Origin: DATAPE01 sp034667525
Lineage (GTDB): Bacteria > Actinomycetota > CADDZG01 > WHSQ01
Assembly (NCBI GenBank): GCA_034667525.1
Contig: JAXDJO010000058.1
Coordinates: 1 to 12,211, forward strand
Length of the DNA: 12,211 bases
Direction of reading: 5' to 3'
The notes beneath the pieces were generated by a model that had not been told where the DNA came from, ran no database searches, and saw only the letters and a list, made by a program, of their open reading frames with translations. The position numbers and the translations under genes are program-made. Positions 1 through 6,001 of this stretch are shown here, piece by piece (the stretch's first letter is position 1; each line of letters starts with the position of its first letter).

Positions 1-457
1 GGCTTCCTGCAGCGAGTGCGAGTGCAGCGGCGAAGGCGACCGTCGAAGAAGCGATAACAGCGGATGGTGCCTCCGGGACAAGTGACGAGAACACGGCTAG
101 GAGACCGATCGTTCCCGGACGCGACTGCAAGGCAGGGACCCGCAACCCAAGCGCCGATGCCAGACGCGACCACCACACGTAGACGGGGGTGTCCGCCCCG
201 AGGGGCCCGTGCCAGCCCTTTAGTGGGTAGGCGGAGAGATAGGTGAGCAGAAGGAGCCCACAGGCAGCGGCAATCGGCACCAGTTTGACAGTCTGCTGGT
301 GCCCACCGATGTTTCCCTGCCAGATGGTTTCACGCCTCTCTGCCGGCGCGTGGGATGCTCTGGCAGCGCGCCGCGTCCCCCGAGGCGGTCTCGAGCGCCT
401 CCGCCCAGTCTCATCAGCCTGTGTAGTAGAGATGTTCCAGGGTCTCGGATCGGTCAT
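1..457 (-). CDS. Polytopic membrane protein, N-terminal part (runs off left edge)
   Basis: An open minus-strand frame of 152 codons reaches the window edge without a stop. It starts at an ATG at 457-455 (MTDPRPWNIS...). Residues 1-58 are hydrophilic and Arg-rich, so probably cytoplasmic. A hydrophobic helix follows at about 60-80 (PIAAACGLLLLTYLSAYPL), then a segment containing GADTPVYVWWSRLA, then a second hydrophobic stretch at about 133-150. An acidic residue in the first loop after the first helix is the layout of GT-C glycosyltransferases and related lipid-linked sugar transferases, but that is only an inference from a fragment. No strong Shine-Dalgarno precedes the ATG, so the start is uncertain; GTG at codon 60 is a less likely alternative. 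The gene is divergent from the MFS exporter gene. I recognise no specific family. Confidence 0.7.
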   Translation of the reverse strand, partial: MTDPRPWNISTTQADETGRRRSRPPRGTRRAARASHAPAERRETIWQGNIGGHQQTVKLVPIAAACGLLLLTYLSAYPLKGWHGPLGADTPVYVWWSRLASALGLRVPALQSRPGTIGLLAVFSSLVPEAPSAVIASSTVAFAAALALAAGS

Positions 458-575
458 GACACCAGGATGAGAAGGAACGATGGTCTCATGGCTCGCGAAT
501 CCTTCCGGGCAGGATCGTTCAGTCAGGCTGCCTTCGCGCCTCTGCGGGAGTGCATTTTCCATCACTCGTCGGCGT

Positions 576-597
576 GATCGTGGAACTTGCCACGATC
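576..597. promoter_or_regulatory. Perfect inverted repeat, candidate operator
   Basis: GATCGTGG, six bases (AACTTG), then CCACGATC: perfect 8-base arms. It lies in the 227-bp divergent intergenic region (458-684), about 90 bp before the exporter start. That region holds no gene I can support. Size and position suit a repressor/activator operator, for example for the MerR protein encoded downstream, but no well-spaced -35/-10 pair brackets it as in classical MerR promoters. Confidence 0.45.
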
Positions 598-600
598 TCC

Positions 601-626
601 GGGCATCCGGAGGGGTCCGGGAGCCC
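601..626. repeat. Second inverted repeat, two-part hairpin
   Basis: GGGC pairs with GCCC (601-604 with 623-626), and inside it CCGGA pairs with TCCGG (607-611 with 616-620) around a GGGG loop. It starts only three bases after the 576-597 repeat and lies within the probable 5' leader or promoter of the exporter gene. No T-run follows, so it is not a standard intrinsic terminator. Confidence 0.35.
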
Positions 627-670
627 AATGTTCACGTAAGCGTTAATATCTGCGGGATCCCGGAAAGGTG

Positions 671-676
671 AGGAGG
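671..676 (+). promoter_or_regulatory. Shine-Dalgarno AGGAGG fixing a TTG start
   Basis: A perfect AGGAGG lies eight bases before TTG at 685. It supports TTG rather than the in-frame ATG at 748 as the exporter start. Confidence 0.7.
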
Positions 677-684
677 CCCAAGGT

Positions 685-2529
685 TTGAGATCGCTGCAGC
701 ACGAGTCGGGAACTCAAGCGGCACCCGCAGGTGATCGCTACAAGTGGATGGCCCTGTCCAACACCACGCTCGGGATCTTCATGGCCACGCTGGACTCGTC
801 GATCGTCATCATCTCGCTGCCCGCCATCTTTCGTGGCATCAGGCTGGATCCTCTGCTGCCCTCCAACATCAGCTACCTGTTATGGATGTTGATGGGGTAC
901 CTGGTCGTCACCGCGGTTTTGGTCGTCACGTTCGGCCGCATCGGTGACATCTTTGGCCGCGTCCGCATGTACAACCTTGGGTTCGCGATCTTCACGGTGG
1001 CCTCGGCAGCCTTATCTCTTACTCCTTGGACCGGGAGCGCGGGTGCGTTGTGGCTGATCATCGGGCGCGTCATCCAAGGCATCGGCGGAGCACTGCTCAT
1101 GGCCAACTCCACCGCCATCCTCATCGATGCCTTCCCCGTCGAGGAACGCGGAATGGCTATGGGGATCAACATGATTGCGGGCATCCTGGGTTCTTTCATT
1201 GGCCTTGTGGTCGGCGGGATCCTCGCCGACGTCCATTGGCGGCTGGTGTTCTGGGTCAACGTCCCGTTTGGAATCTTCGGAACCATATGGGCGTACGCCA
1301 AGCTGCGAGAGCTGGGTGTCCGTACGGCGGCCCGGATCGACTGGTGGGGGAACGTCACGTTCGCAGCGGGTCTCATCATGGTTCTTGTTGGTATCACCTA
1401 CGGGATACAGCCCTATGGAACGCACACCATGGGCTGGACAAGCCCCTTTGTGCTGACGTTGATCATTGGAGGCCTCGGGCTCCTCGTGCTATTTGGCTGG
1501 GTCGAGCGCCGGGTCGAAGAGCCGATGTTCAACCTGGGTCTGTTCAAGATTCGGGCGTTCACCGCGGGCAACACTGCGGGTTTGCTCTCTTCCATCGCAC
1601 GCGGCGGTCTCCAGTTCATGCTCGTCATCTGGCTACAAGGGATATGGCTGCCGCTGCACGGATACAGCTTCGCTCGCACTCCGTTGTGGGCAGGGATCTA
1701 CATGTTGCCCATCACGGCCGGTTTCCTGATCGCGGGCCCCGCTTCAGGATGGCTCTCGGACCATTTCGGAGCCCGCCCCTTCGCCACCGGAGGGATGGCG
1801 ACGGCCGCCTTGACGTTCGGCCTTCTTCTGACTTTGCCCGCTAACTTCAGCTATCCACCGTTCGCCGTGATCCTCTTCCTCAATGGCATCGGCTTCGGGT
1901 TATTCGCAGCACCAAACACGACTGGGATCATGAACTCAGTGCCGGCGCGTGACCGGGGCACCTCCTCGGGTATGCGCGCCACTTTCCAGAACAGCGGGAT
2001 GCTGCTCTCTATCGGGATGTTCTTCTCGCTCATGATCGCGGGACTGGCCTCGTCTCTTCCCCACACGATGAGCAGCGGACTTATCGCTCAAGGGGTGCCG
2101 GCGGCCGTTGCCCACAAACTTGCCGGCTTGCCCCCGGTCGGAAGCTTGTTTGCCGCTTTCCTTGGCTACAACCCGATCCGTACGCTGATGCCGGCCTCGG
2201 TGCTGCACGCCCTTCCGGTCGCGCGAGCGCATTACGTGATCGGCAAAACGTTTTTCCCCAAGCTCATCTCGGGCCCATTCATCCACGGCCTGCGGATCGT
2301 GTTCATAGCGTCTCTCGTTATGTCATTGATCGCCGCCGCAGCTTCGTGGCTCCGTGGTGGCAAGTACGTCCATATCGAAGATCAGCGCGGCTTACCCGGG
2401 TCACATGATCTGGAGCCATCTCTTAGTGAGGATCGTGAAGTGGCAGAGGGCGGAGCGTTCGGCGCTCCGGGGGAGGAGAGCCCAGAGGCCGGGGAGGGAC
2501 CTACGCCTGAGGAGTGGGTGCCCGCATGA
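685..2529 (+). CDS. MFS transporter, DHA2 (EmrB/QacA, 14-helix) family
   Basis: This 614-residue membrane protein probably exports drugs or metabolites, driven by the proton gradient. DHA2 motifs appear in order: LDSSIVIISLPAI (36-48, motif D1), GRIGDIFGRVRMYNLG (84-99, motif A), IIGRVIQGIGGAL (about 125-137, motif B) and WRLVFWVNVPFGI (about 185-197). The motif C region (GILGSFIGLVVGG, about 166-178) lacks the usual antiporter prolines, which may affect coupling or substrate. Length fits the 14-helix subfamily. A long loop (about residues 455-530) precedes the last helix, and the C-terminal tail is acidic (SEDREVAEGGAFGAPGEESPEAGEG). It starts at TTG with AGGAGG eight bases upstream. Its stop overlaps the MerR start as ATGA, so the two are co-transcribed and the MerR protein is the obvious candidate regulator. 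The substrate cannot be read from sequence. Confidence 0.93.
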   Translation: MRSLQHESGTQAAPAGDRYKWMALSNTTLGIFMATLDSSIVIISLPAIFRGIRLDPLLPSNISYLLWMLMGYLVVTAVLVVTFGRIGDIFGRVRMYNLGFAIFTVASAALSLTPWTGSAGALWLIIGRVIQGIGGALLMANSTAILIDAFPVEERGMAMGINMIAGILGSFIGLVVGGILADVHWRLVFWVNVPFGIFGTIWAYAKLRELGVRTAARIDWWGNVTFAAGLIMVLVGITYGIQPYGTHTMGWTSPFVLTLIIGGLGLLVLFGWVERRVEEPMFNLGLFKIRAFTAGNTAGLLSSIARGGLQFMLVIWLQGIWLPLHGYSFARTPLWAGIYMLPITAGFLIAGPASGWLSDHFGARPFATGGMATAALTFGLLLTLPANFSYPPFAVILFLNGIGFGLFAAPNTTGIMNSVPARDRGTSSGMRATFQNSGMLLSIGMFFSLMIAGLASSLPHTMSSGLIAQGVPAAVAHKLAGLPPVGSLFAAFLGYNPIRTLMPASVLHALPVARAHYVIGKTFFPKLISGPFIHGLRIVFIASLVMSLIAAAASWLRGGKYVHIEDQRGLPGSHDLEPSLSEDREVAEGGAFGAPGEESPEAGEGPTPEEWVPA

Positions 2530-3074
2530 GTGGCCGGGCCGAGGGGGGACGGTCGGTATCCCGTCAGGATGCTTCGAGGATCGGCGAGCTGGCGCTTCGT
2601 GCCGGTGTCTCGACCAGGACCCTTCGCTATTACGAGGAACTGGGAATCCTGTCGCCTTCGGGTCACTCCACAGGGGGCGCTCGCCGCTATTCCGAGGCCG
2701 AAGCCGACAGACTGCTTCGCATCAGAGAGCTCCAGGACCTCATGGGTCTCAACCTGGAAGAGATCCGCACCATCCTCCACGGCGAGGACCGTTTGCAGGC
2801 TCTTCGTGCCGAGTTCCGCACGGGCGGGGTCGCGTCGGAGCGGCGGAAACAGATCGTGCAGGAAGCGATCGAGATCAATGCCCGGCTCCGCGAGAGGGTA
2901 AGTGAGCGGATCGTGAACATGGAGAGGTTCCTGTCAGAGCTTGAAACGAAAGGTGACCGCTACAGGGCGATGCTTGCGAGTGATTCAGCCCTTGATGGTC
3001 ACGGGCGTACCCGGCGCGATGTGAAAGGCGAGCCAATGGATCGCCCGGGTGGCAAGGCGGATGCACCCGTGTGA
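2526..3074 (+). CDS. MerR-family transcriptional regulator
   Basis: A 182-residue regulator. The N-terminal winged-helix region reads SRIGELALRAGVSTRTLRYYEELGIL (about 17-42), then a GGARRYSEAEADRLLRIRELQDLMGLNLEEI wing/helix segment typical of MerR proteins. A charged dimerisation helix (about 95-140, SERRKQIVQEAIEINARLRERVSERIVNMERFLSEL) follows. The protein contains no cysteine, so thiol-based metal sensing as in MerR/CueR is unlikely. The chosen ATG overlaps the exporter stop (ATGA) and has GAGGAG 11 bases upstream; a GTG at 2514 is the alternative. The last about 30 codons (SALDGHGRTRRDVKG...) run antisense through the end of the L,D-transpeptidase gene and look like read-through rather than a conserved domain. 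Inferred role: sensing the exporter's substrate and controlling its own operon. Confidence 0.9.
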   Translation: MSGRAEGGRSVSRQDASRIGELALRAGVSTRTLRYYEELGILSPSGHSTGGARRYSEAEADRLLRIRELQDLMGLNLEEIRTILHGEDRLQALRAEFRTGGVASERRKQIVQEAIEINARLRERVSERIVNMERFLSELETKGDRYRAMLASDSALDGHGRTRRDVKGEPMDRPGGKADAPV

Positions 3075-3767
3075 AACGGCGGTCCCGGGTACACCGCCGA
3101 TGTTGTCCAGTCCGTGGATGGCGATCTGCCCCGGCCCCCCCGCGAACTCCTGGAATACATCGGAGCGTGCGCTCAGCGCCAAGGCATAGGGCGCGCCTAC
3201 ATCCGTAGCCGGCAGGGCCAAGGACTCTTCGACGAAGAAGTCGCCTTTCGGCGTCGGAGTGGATGGTTTACCGATGACCGCCTTGAAGCTTCGGACGCGG
3301 CGAGCCTGCCGATAGACCATGAGTTCCCTGCGGGACAGGTCGAGAAGGAGGTGCCACTTCGTGATCGACAGAGATGTCCCCGACCGGGTGATCCAGCCAC
3401 TGTGCCCATTCGGGCGTCCCGGGAGGCGCACTTTGAGCCATGCTCCTTTCGCAGCCAGCACCGGAAGCACGGTCCGTTCCTCGGTGATCGGCGTTTTGGC
3501 AGGCACGAGATTTACGGGCGCGGACTGGGCGTCCGGCTTCGAGCGAGCCTCCTGCGCGACAAGCACGGCCGCGAGCTCCTGGGTGGGGGAGACGACAGCT
3601 TTGGCGGCGATGGCCTTGGGTGACGACTTGGGGGAGGCCACTGGCCCCGAAGGCGTCGTCGCGGGGGCCCGCTTGGTTGTCGCCGGCTGGGTCGCGGCCC
3701 GGCTGGAGCACGCAGAGGCCAGCAGCCCCAGCGCGAGGATGGAGAGGAGAAGCCAGCGGCCGCGCAC
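2985..3767 (-). CDS. L,D-transpeptidase (YkuD domain), probable lipoprotein
   Basis: A 260-residue exported enzyme expected to form 3-3 peptidoglycan cross-links or attach proteins to peptidoglycan outside the membrane. The N-terminus is a signal sequence with a lipobox-like LLASAC ending at Cys20. A low-complexity Ala/Pro/Thr/Lys linker (about 21-60) and an SH3-like stretch (TVLPVLAAKGAWLKVRLPGRPNGHSGWI, about 99-126) follow. The YkuD catalytic domain covers about 135-260, with His218 in IAIHGLDN and the active-site motif SHGCIRL (Ser232, His233, Cys235, Arg237). It starts at GTG (3767-3765) with AGAGGA six bases before it; an ATG seven bases further upstream is in another frame. It lies 32 bp after a DUF3494 gene and is probably co-transcribed with it. 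Its 3' end overlaps the convergent MerR gene by 90 bp. Confidence 0.93.
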   Translation of the reverse strand: MRGRWLLLSILALGLLASACSSRAATQPATTKRAPATTPSGPVASPKSSPKAIAAKAVVSPTQELAAVLVAQEARSKPDAQSAPVNLVPAKTPITEERTVLPVLAAKGAWLKVRLPGRPNGHSGWITRSGTSLSITKWHLLLDLSRRELMVYRQARRVRSFKAVIGKPSTPTPKGDFFVEESLALPATDVGAPYALALSARSDVFQEFAGGPGQIAIHGLDNIGGVPGTAVSHGCIRLATRAIHWLAFHIAPGTPVTIKG

Positions 3768-3799
3768 TCGACATCCTCTCTAGATCGTCGACCTTGATC

Positions 3800-4663
3800 T
3801 CAACCGGTCAGGCCGAAACTGTTTCTGGGCGCTCTCGGCCCCGGGTTCGAGTTAACCCCCGTAGTCGGAGTGGGGCTTGGCGTCGGAGTGGGGCTCGAGG
3901 TGGGTCTCGGAGTAGGGGTGGGGGCCGCACAGGTGGGTGTCGTGATCGTGTTGCTGTCGAGCGTGACGGCGCCGTTGCGTGCGAGCAGGCGGCCGCGCAC
4001 CACGGCTCCCGTATTGGCAGTAATGCTCGTTCGGGCGAGAACGGTGCCGCGGAATTGGGAAGTGGTATCCAGCGTTGCCGAACTACCGATCTCCCAAAAG
4101 ACATTGCAGGCCGAGGCGCCGTTGACCAGAGCCACTCGGCTGGCCGGCGCGGTAGTAAGCGTGGAGCCAGCTTGGAAGATGAAGACAGCATCAGGGTTCC
4201 CTCTGCCGTCAAGCGTGAGCGTCCCGGTCAGCCCAATCGATGAGCCGGAGTTATATACGCCCGACCTGAGCGTCCGGCCCCCGAGTTGACCTCCTGCGAT
4301 GGGCTTAGTTGGTCCTTGACCCGCGGCGTTTTTGAATGCAGTCACCAGGTCCGTCTTGGCCCTTTGGGTTACGGCGTCCCCTCGATGGTTAGTCCCGTTC
4401 AGCGTGATCGTGTTCCTCCCGGTGATGGTGGTGGTGGGGAAGGTGCCGATATCGCCCTTGATCGTGGTCGCGCCGGTGTTGGTGATCCCGGAGCCAGCGA
4501 GGACTGCGAATCGCTTGGCAGTGCCCAACGGCACTGCAGTAGCGGCCGCGTCGGCGGTCGTTGCCAGAGCCACCATCGCCACAAGCGCGGCCACCAACAG
4601 CCCGACCGCGGGACTCGCGACCGAACCTGAGCGTGCTTGTGACCGGGGTTTGAAGAGCTTCAT
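3800..4663 (-). CDS. DUF3494 (ice-binding-like) secreted protein, Pro/Thr linker
   Basis: A 287-residue exported protein. The signal peptide (about 1-40) has a hydrophobic core VGLLVAALVAMVALATTADA. A DUF3494 beta-solenoid domain follows (about 43-245): VPLGTAKRFAVLAGSGITNTGATTIKGDIG, KTDLVTAFKNAAGQ, LRSGVYNSGSSIGLTGTLTLDG, AVFIFQAGSTLTT and NVFWEIGSSATL are hallmark segments. Cys186 and Cys245 may form a disulfide. A Pro/Thr/Ser linker (about 246-270) leads to the C-terminal PRAPRNSFGLTG, shared with the upstream paralogue. Known DUF3494 proteins bind ice or act as adhesins, but many from non-cold organisms have unknown roles, so ice binding is not shown. The ATG has AAGGA seven bases upstream. 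The L,D-transpeptidase gene follows 32 bp later in the same direction. Confidence 0.9.
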   Translation of the reverse strand: MKLFKPRSQARSGSVASPAVGLLVAALVAMVALATTADAAATAVPLGTAKRFAVLAGSGITNTGATTIKGDIGTFPTTTITGRNTITLNGTNHRGDAVTQRAKTDLVTAFKNAAGQGPTKPIAGGQLGGRTLRSGVYNSGSSIGLTGTLTLDGRGNPDAVFIFQAGSTLTTAPASRVALVNGASACNVFWEIGSSATLDTTSQFRGTVLARTSITANTGAVVRGRLLARNGAVTLDSNTITTPTCAAPTPTPRPTSSPTPTPSPTPTTGVNSNPGPRAPRNSFGLTG

Positions 4664-4690
4664 CTCGGATCCTTCCCCTCGCCTGTCCTT

Positions 4691-4705
4691 CCCTTATATC
4701 AGGTG
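4691..4705 (-). promoter_or_regulatory. Degenerate copy of the repeat found before the first DUF3494 gene
   Basis: Read on the minus strand this is CACCTGATATAAGGG, ending 27 bases before the ATG at 4663. It matches the CGCCTGAGATACGGG core of the tandem repeat upstream of the paralogue at 12 of 15 positions. It may be a shared operator or part of the promoter. The rest of the 100-bp gap (4664-4763) holds only a ribosome binding site that I can identify. Confidence 0.35.
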
Positions 4706-4763
4706 AGAGTCGACAAAAGGGATAAGTAGCCTAAGCGTGGCCCTCGGGGCGGGGGTACGGAAT

Positions 4764-5864
4764 TCACCCGGTGAGACCAAAGCTATGCAGGGGAGCTCTC
4801 GGAACCGGCCCGTCGCGCGTCACGGATGTCCGTCTGGACGTCCGTGAGGTCGCCGCGGCAAGGGTTGTCGTCGGTGCGGTGGTCGCGGTTGTAGTTACGG
4901 CCAGCGTGGTCACCACCGGCGGAAGCGTCGTGGTGGTCGTGGTCGTCGGCAAGGTCGTAGTCGTGCTCGTGGGAAATGTTGTCGTCGGCAACGTCGTAGT
5001 AGTGGGCAACGTCGTGGTCGTAGGAAGCGTCGTGGTCGTCGGCAACGTCGTGGTCGTGGGAAGCGTCGTGGTTGTCGTGGGCAGCGTGGTTGTCGTGGTG
5101 GTCGTTGGCAACGTCGTGGTGGTGGTCGCCGGAGCGCATGTAGGAACGGTGAGGGCATCTGCGATCAAGGTGACCGTTCCGTCTTGGGCCAGAAGGCGGC
5201 CGTCCACGACGACGTCAGATCCGACTGTGATGCTTGTCTGGGCCAGGATCGTACCCTCGAAGAGGGAGGTGGCACCGAGTGTGGCGGAGCTGCCAACTTG
5301 CCAGAAGACGTTGCACGCCTGGGTGCCCCCTGTAAGCACAACTTGGCTGCTTGCTGCTGTCGTCAGTGAGGAGCCTGCCTGGATGACGAAGACCGCATTC
5401 GCGTCACCCCCACCGTCGAGGATGACGTTTCCTGTGATCGCCACCGTGGAGGCGGAGTTATAGATTCCCGGTGTCAGCGTGAGACCACCGATGTCCGCTA
5501 TCGGGGGTGGGGTAGCAGGATTCTGGCCGGCGGTGTTCGTGTAAGCGCCCGCCAGATCGGTCTTCGCCTGCACTGTGATTGCGTTAGCGCCCTGATCGAC
5601 GCCGTTCACGAGCGTGGGGGAACCCGTGACGGCGCTAGTTGGCGACGAACCGATATCGCCATCTGTGATGACGGTGATGCCTGTACTAGTGATCCCCGTG
5701 CCGGCCAGAATCGCGAAATTAGCGGCCGTTCCGAGGGGAACGACGCTCGCGACGGCTGCCTGGGCGCTGCTGACGAGGGCGAGGACCAGTACCGAAGAGA
5801 ACAAGGCGATCCATATCGTGCTTGCCCGGGCCCAACCTCGAACCCACAACTTTCCGATTTTCAC
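4764..5864 (-). CDS. DUF3494 (ice-binding-like) secreted protein with Thr-rich repeat stalk
   Basis: A 366-residue exported protein, paralogous to the next gene downstream. The signal peptide is at about 1-36 (IWIALFSSVLVLALVSSAQA). The DUF3494 domain (about 40-243) shows VPLGTAANFAILAGTGITSTG, DGDIGSSP, KTDLAGAYTNTAGQNPA, LTPGIYNSASTVAITGNVILDGGG, AVFVIQAGSSLTT and NVFWQVGSSATL. Cys184 and Cys243 match the paralogue's Cys pair. Residues 247-335 are almost pure Thr with regular Leu-Pro insertions (TLPTTT units), like a stiff, possibly O-glycosylated stalk. The protein ends in PRAPLHSFGLTG. It starts at GTG with AGGGGG about nine bases upstream. Two 21-bp repeats lie immediately before the ribosome binding site. 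Role inferred: surface or extracellular binding protein; ice binding is possible but unproven. Confidence 0.9.
   Translation of the reverse strand: MKIGKLWVRGWARASTIWIALFSSVLVLALVSSAQAAVASVVPLGTAANFAILAGTGITSTGITVITDGDIGSSPTSAVTGSPTLVNGVDQGANAITVQAKTDLAGAYTNTAGQNPATPPPIADIGGLTLTPGIYNSASTVAITGNVILDGGGDANAVFVIQAGSSLTTAASSQVVLTGGTQACNVFWQVGSSATLGATSLFEGTILAQTSITVGSDVVVDGRLLAQDGTVTLIADALTVPTCAPATTTTTLPTTTTTTTLPTTTTTLPTTTTLPTTTTLPTTTTLPTTTTLPTTTFPTSTTTTLPTTTTTTTLPPVVTTLAVTTTATTAPTTTLAAATSRTSRRTSVTRDGPVPRAPLHSFGLTG
4920..5126. repeat. Degenerate coding repeat for the Thr-Leu-Pro stalk
   Basis: Tandem, imperfect units of about 15-21 bases (plus-strand theme GTCGTGGTCGTNGGNAAC) encode the TTTLPTTT series of the DUF3494 protein on the minus strand. 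Units differ by whole codons and synonymous changes, as expected of a coding repeat that expands or contracts by slippage or recombination. Confidence 0.85.
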
Positions 5865-5879
5865 GACCGTGTCCCCCTC

Positions 5880-5921
5880 ATCGCCCGTATCTCAGGCGTT
5901 ATCGCCCGTATCCCAGGCGTT
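5880..5921. repeat. Two tandem 21-bp direct repeats, each a palindrome
   Basis: Two 21-bp units (5880-5900 and 5901-5921) differ at one base. Each holds an inverted repeat, CGCCCG-TATCT-CAGGCG or CGCCCG-TATCC-CAGGCG (5882-5898 and 5903-5919). The 21-bp period is two DNA turns, the usual geometry for cooperative binding on one face. On the minus-strand transcript each unit could also fold into a six-pair stem. The repeats end 15 bases before the GTG start of the first DUF3494 gene. Candidate operator or leader element. Confidence 0.6.
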
Positions 5922-5941
5922 TCTTCATCTATCGGAAGAAA
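5920..5941. promoter_or_regulatory. Perfect inverted repeat TTTCTTC-N8-GAAGAAA
   Basis: Seven-base perfect arms with an eight-base spacer abut the two GC-rich palindromes in the divergent intergenic region between the DUF3494 gene and the coiled-coil gene. Its centre lies about 20 bp from the neighbouring palindrome's centre, continuing the two-turn spacing. It could bind a different factor from the GC-rich pair. Confidence 0.45.
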
Positions 5942-5988
5942 TGGCGCCGATATGAAGGGCACAGGGCCCGTGTGTCGGTACCTGCGGG

Positions 5989-5994
5989 TAGCTT
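5989..5994 (+). promoter_or_regulatory. Candidate -10 box for a leaderless transcript
   Basis: TAGCTT fits the actinobacterial TANNNT pattern and ends exactly seven bases before the ATG at 6002, which would put the transcription start on the A of ATG. No Shine-Dalgarno is visible there. No convincing -35 box was found. Confidence 0.4.
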
Positions 5995-6001
5995 CGATCG
6001 C

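Noticed and set aside
220..577. Small plus- and minus-strand open frames in the first 600 bases
   Set aside because: They overlap the membrane-protein frame or the divergent promoter region and have low-complexity Arg/Pro composition without motifs.
1936..2286. Minus-strand frames opposite the MFS gene
   Set aside because: No recognisable domain; composition mirrors the transporter's codon pattern.
3800..3820. SFGLTG as a sortase LPxTG-type signal
   Set aside because: No proline at the required place and no following membrane helix or basic tail; the motif is at the extreme C-terminus.
4920..5126. CRISPR-like or noncoding tandem array
   Set aside because: Units are short, degenerate, without unique spacers, and vary in whole codons inside a coding frame.
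4771..5463. Plus-strand frame rich in VVVVGNVVVV
   Set aside because: It is the antisense reading of the Thr-Leu-Pro repeats and the DUF3494 domain on the minus strand, whose motifs are unmistakable.
5822..6001. N-terminal extension of the coiled-coil gene back to 5822
   Set aside because: It would run antisense through the DUF3494 start and the palindromes; ATG 6002 gives the expected MEAQ-type N-terminus and has a -10-like box at leaderless spacing.
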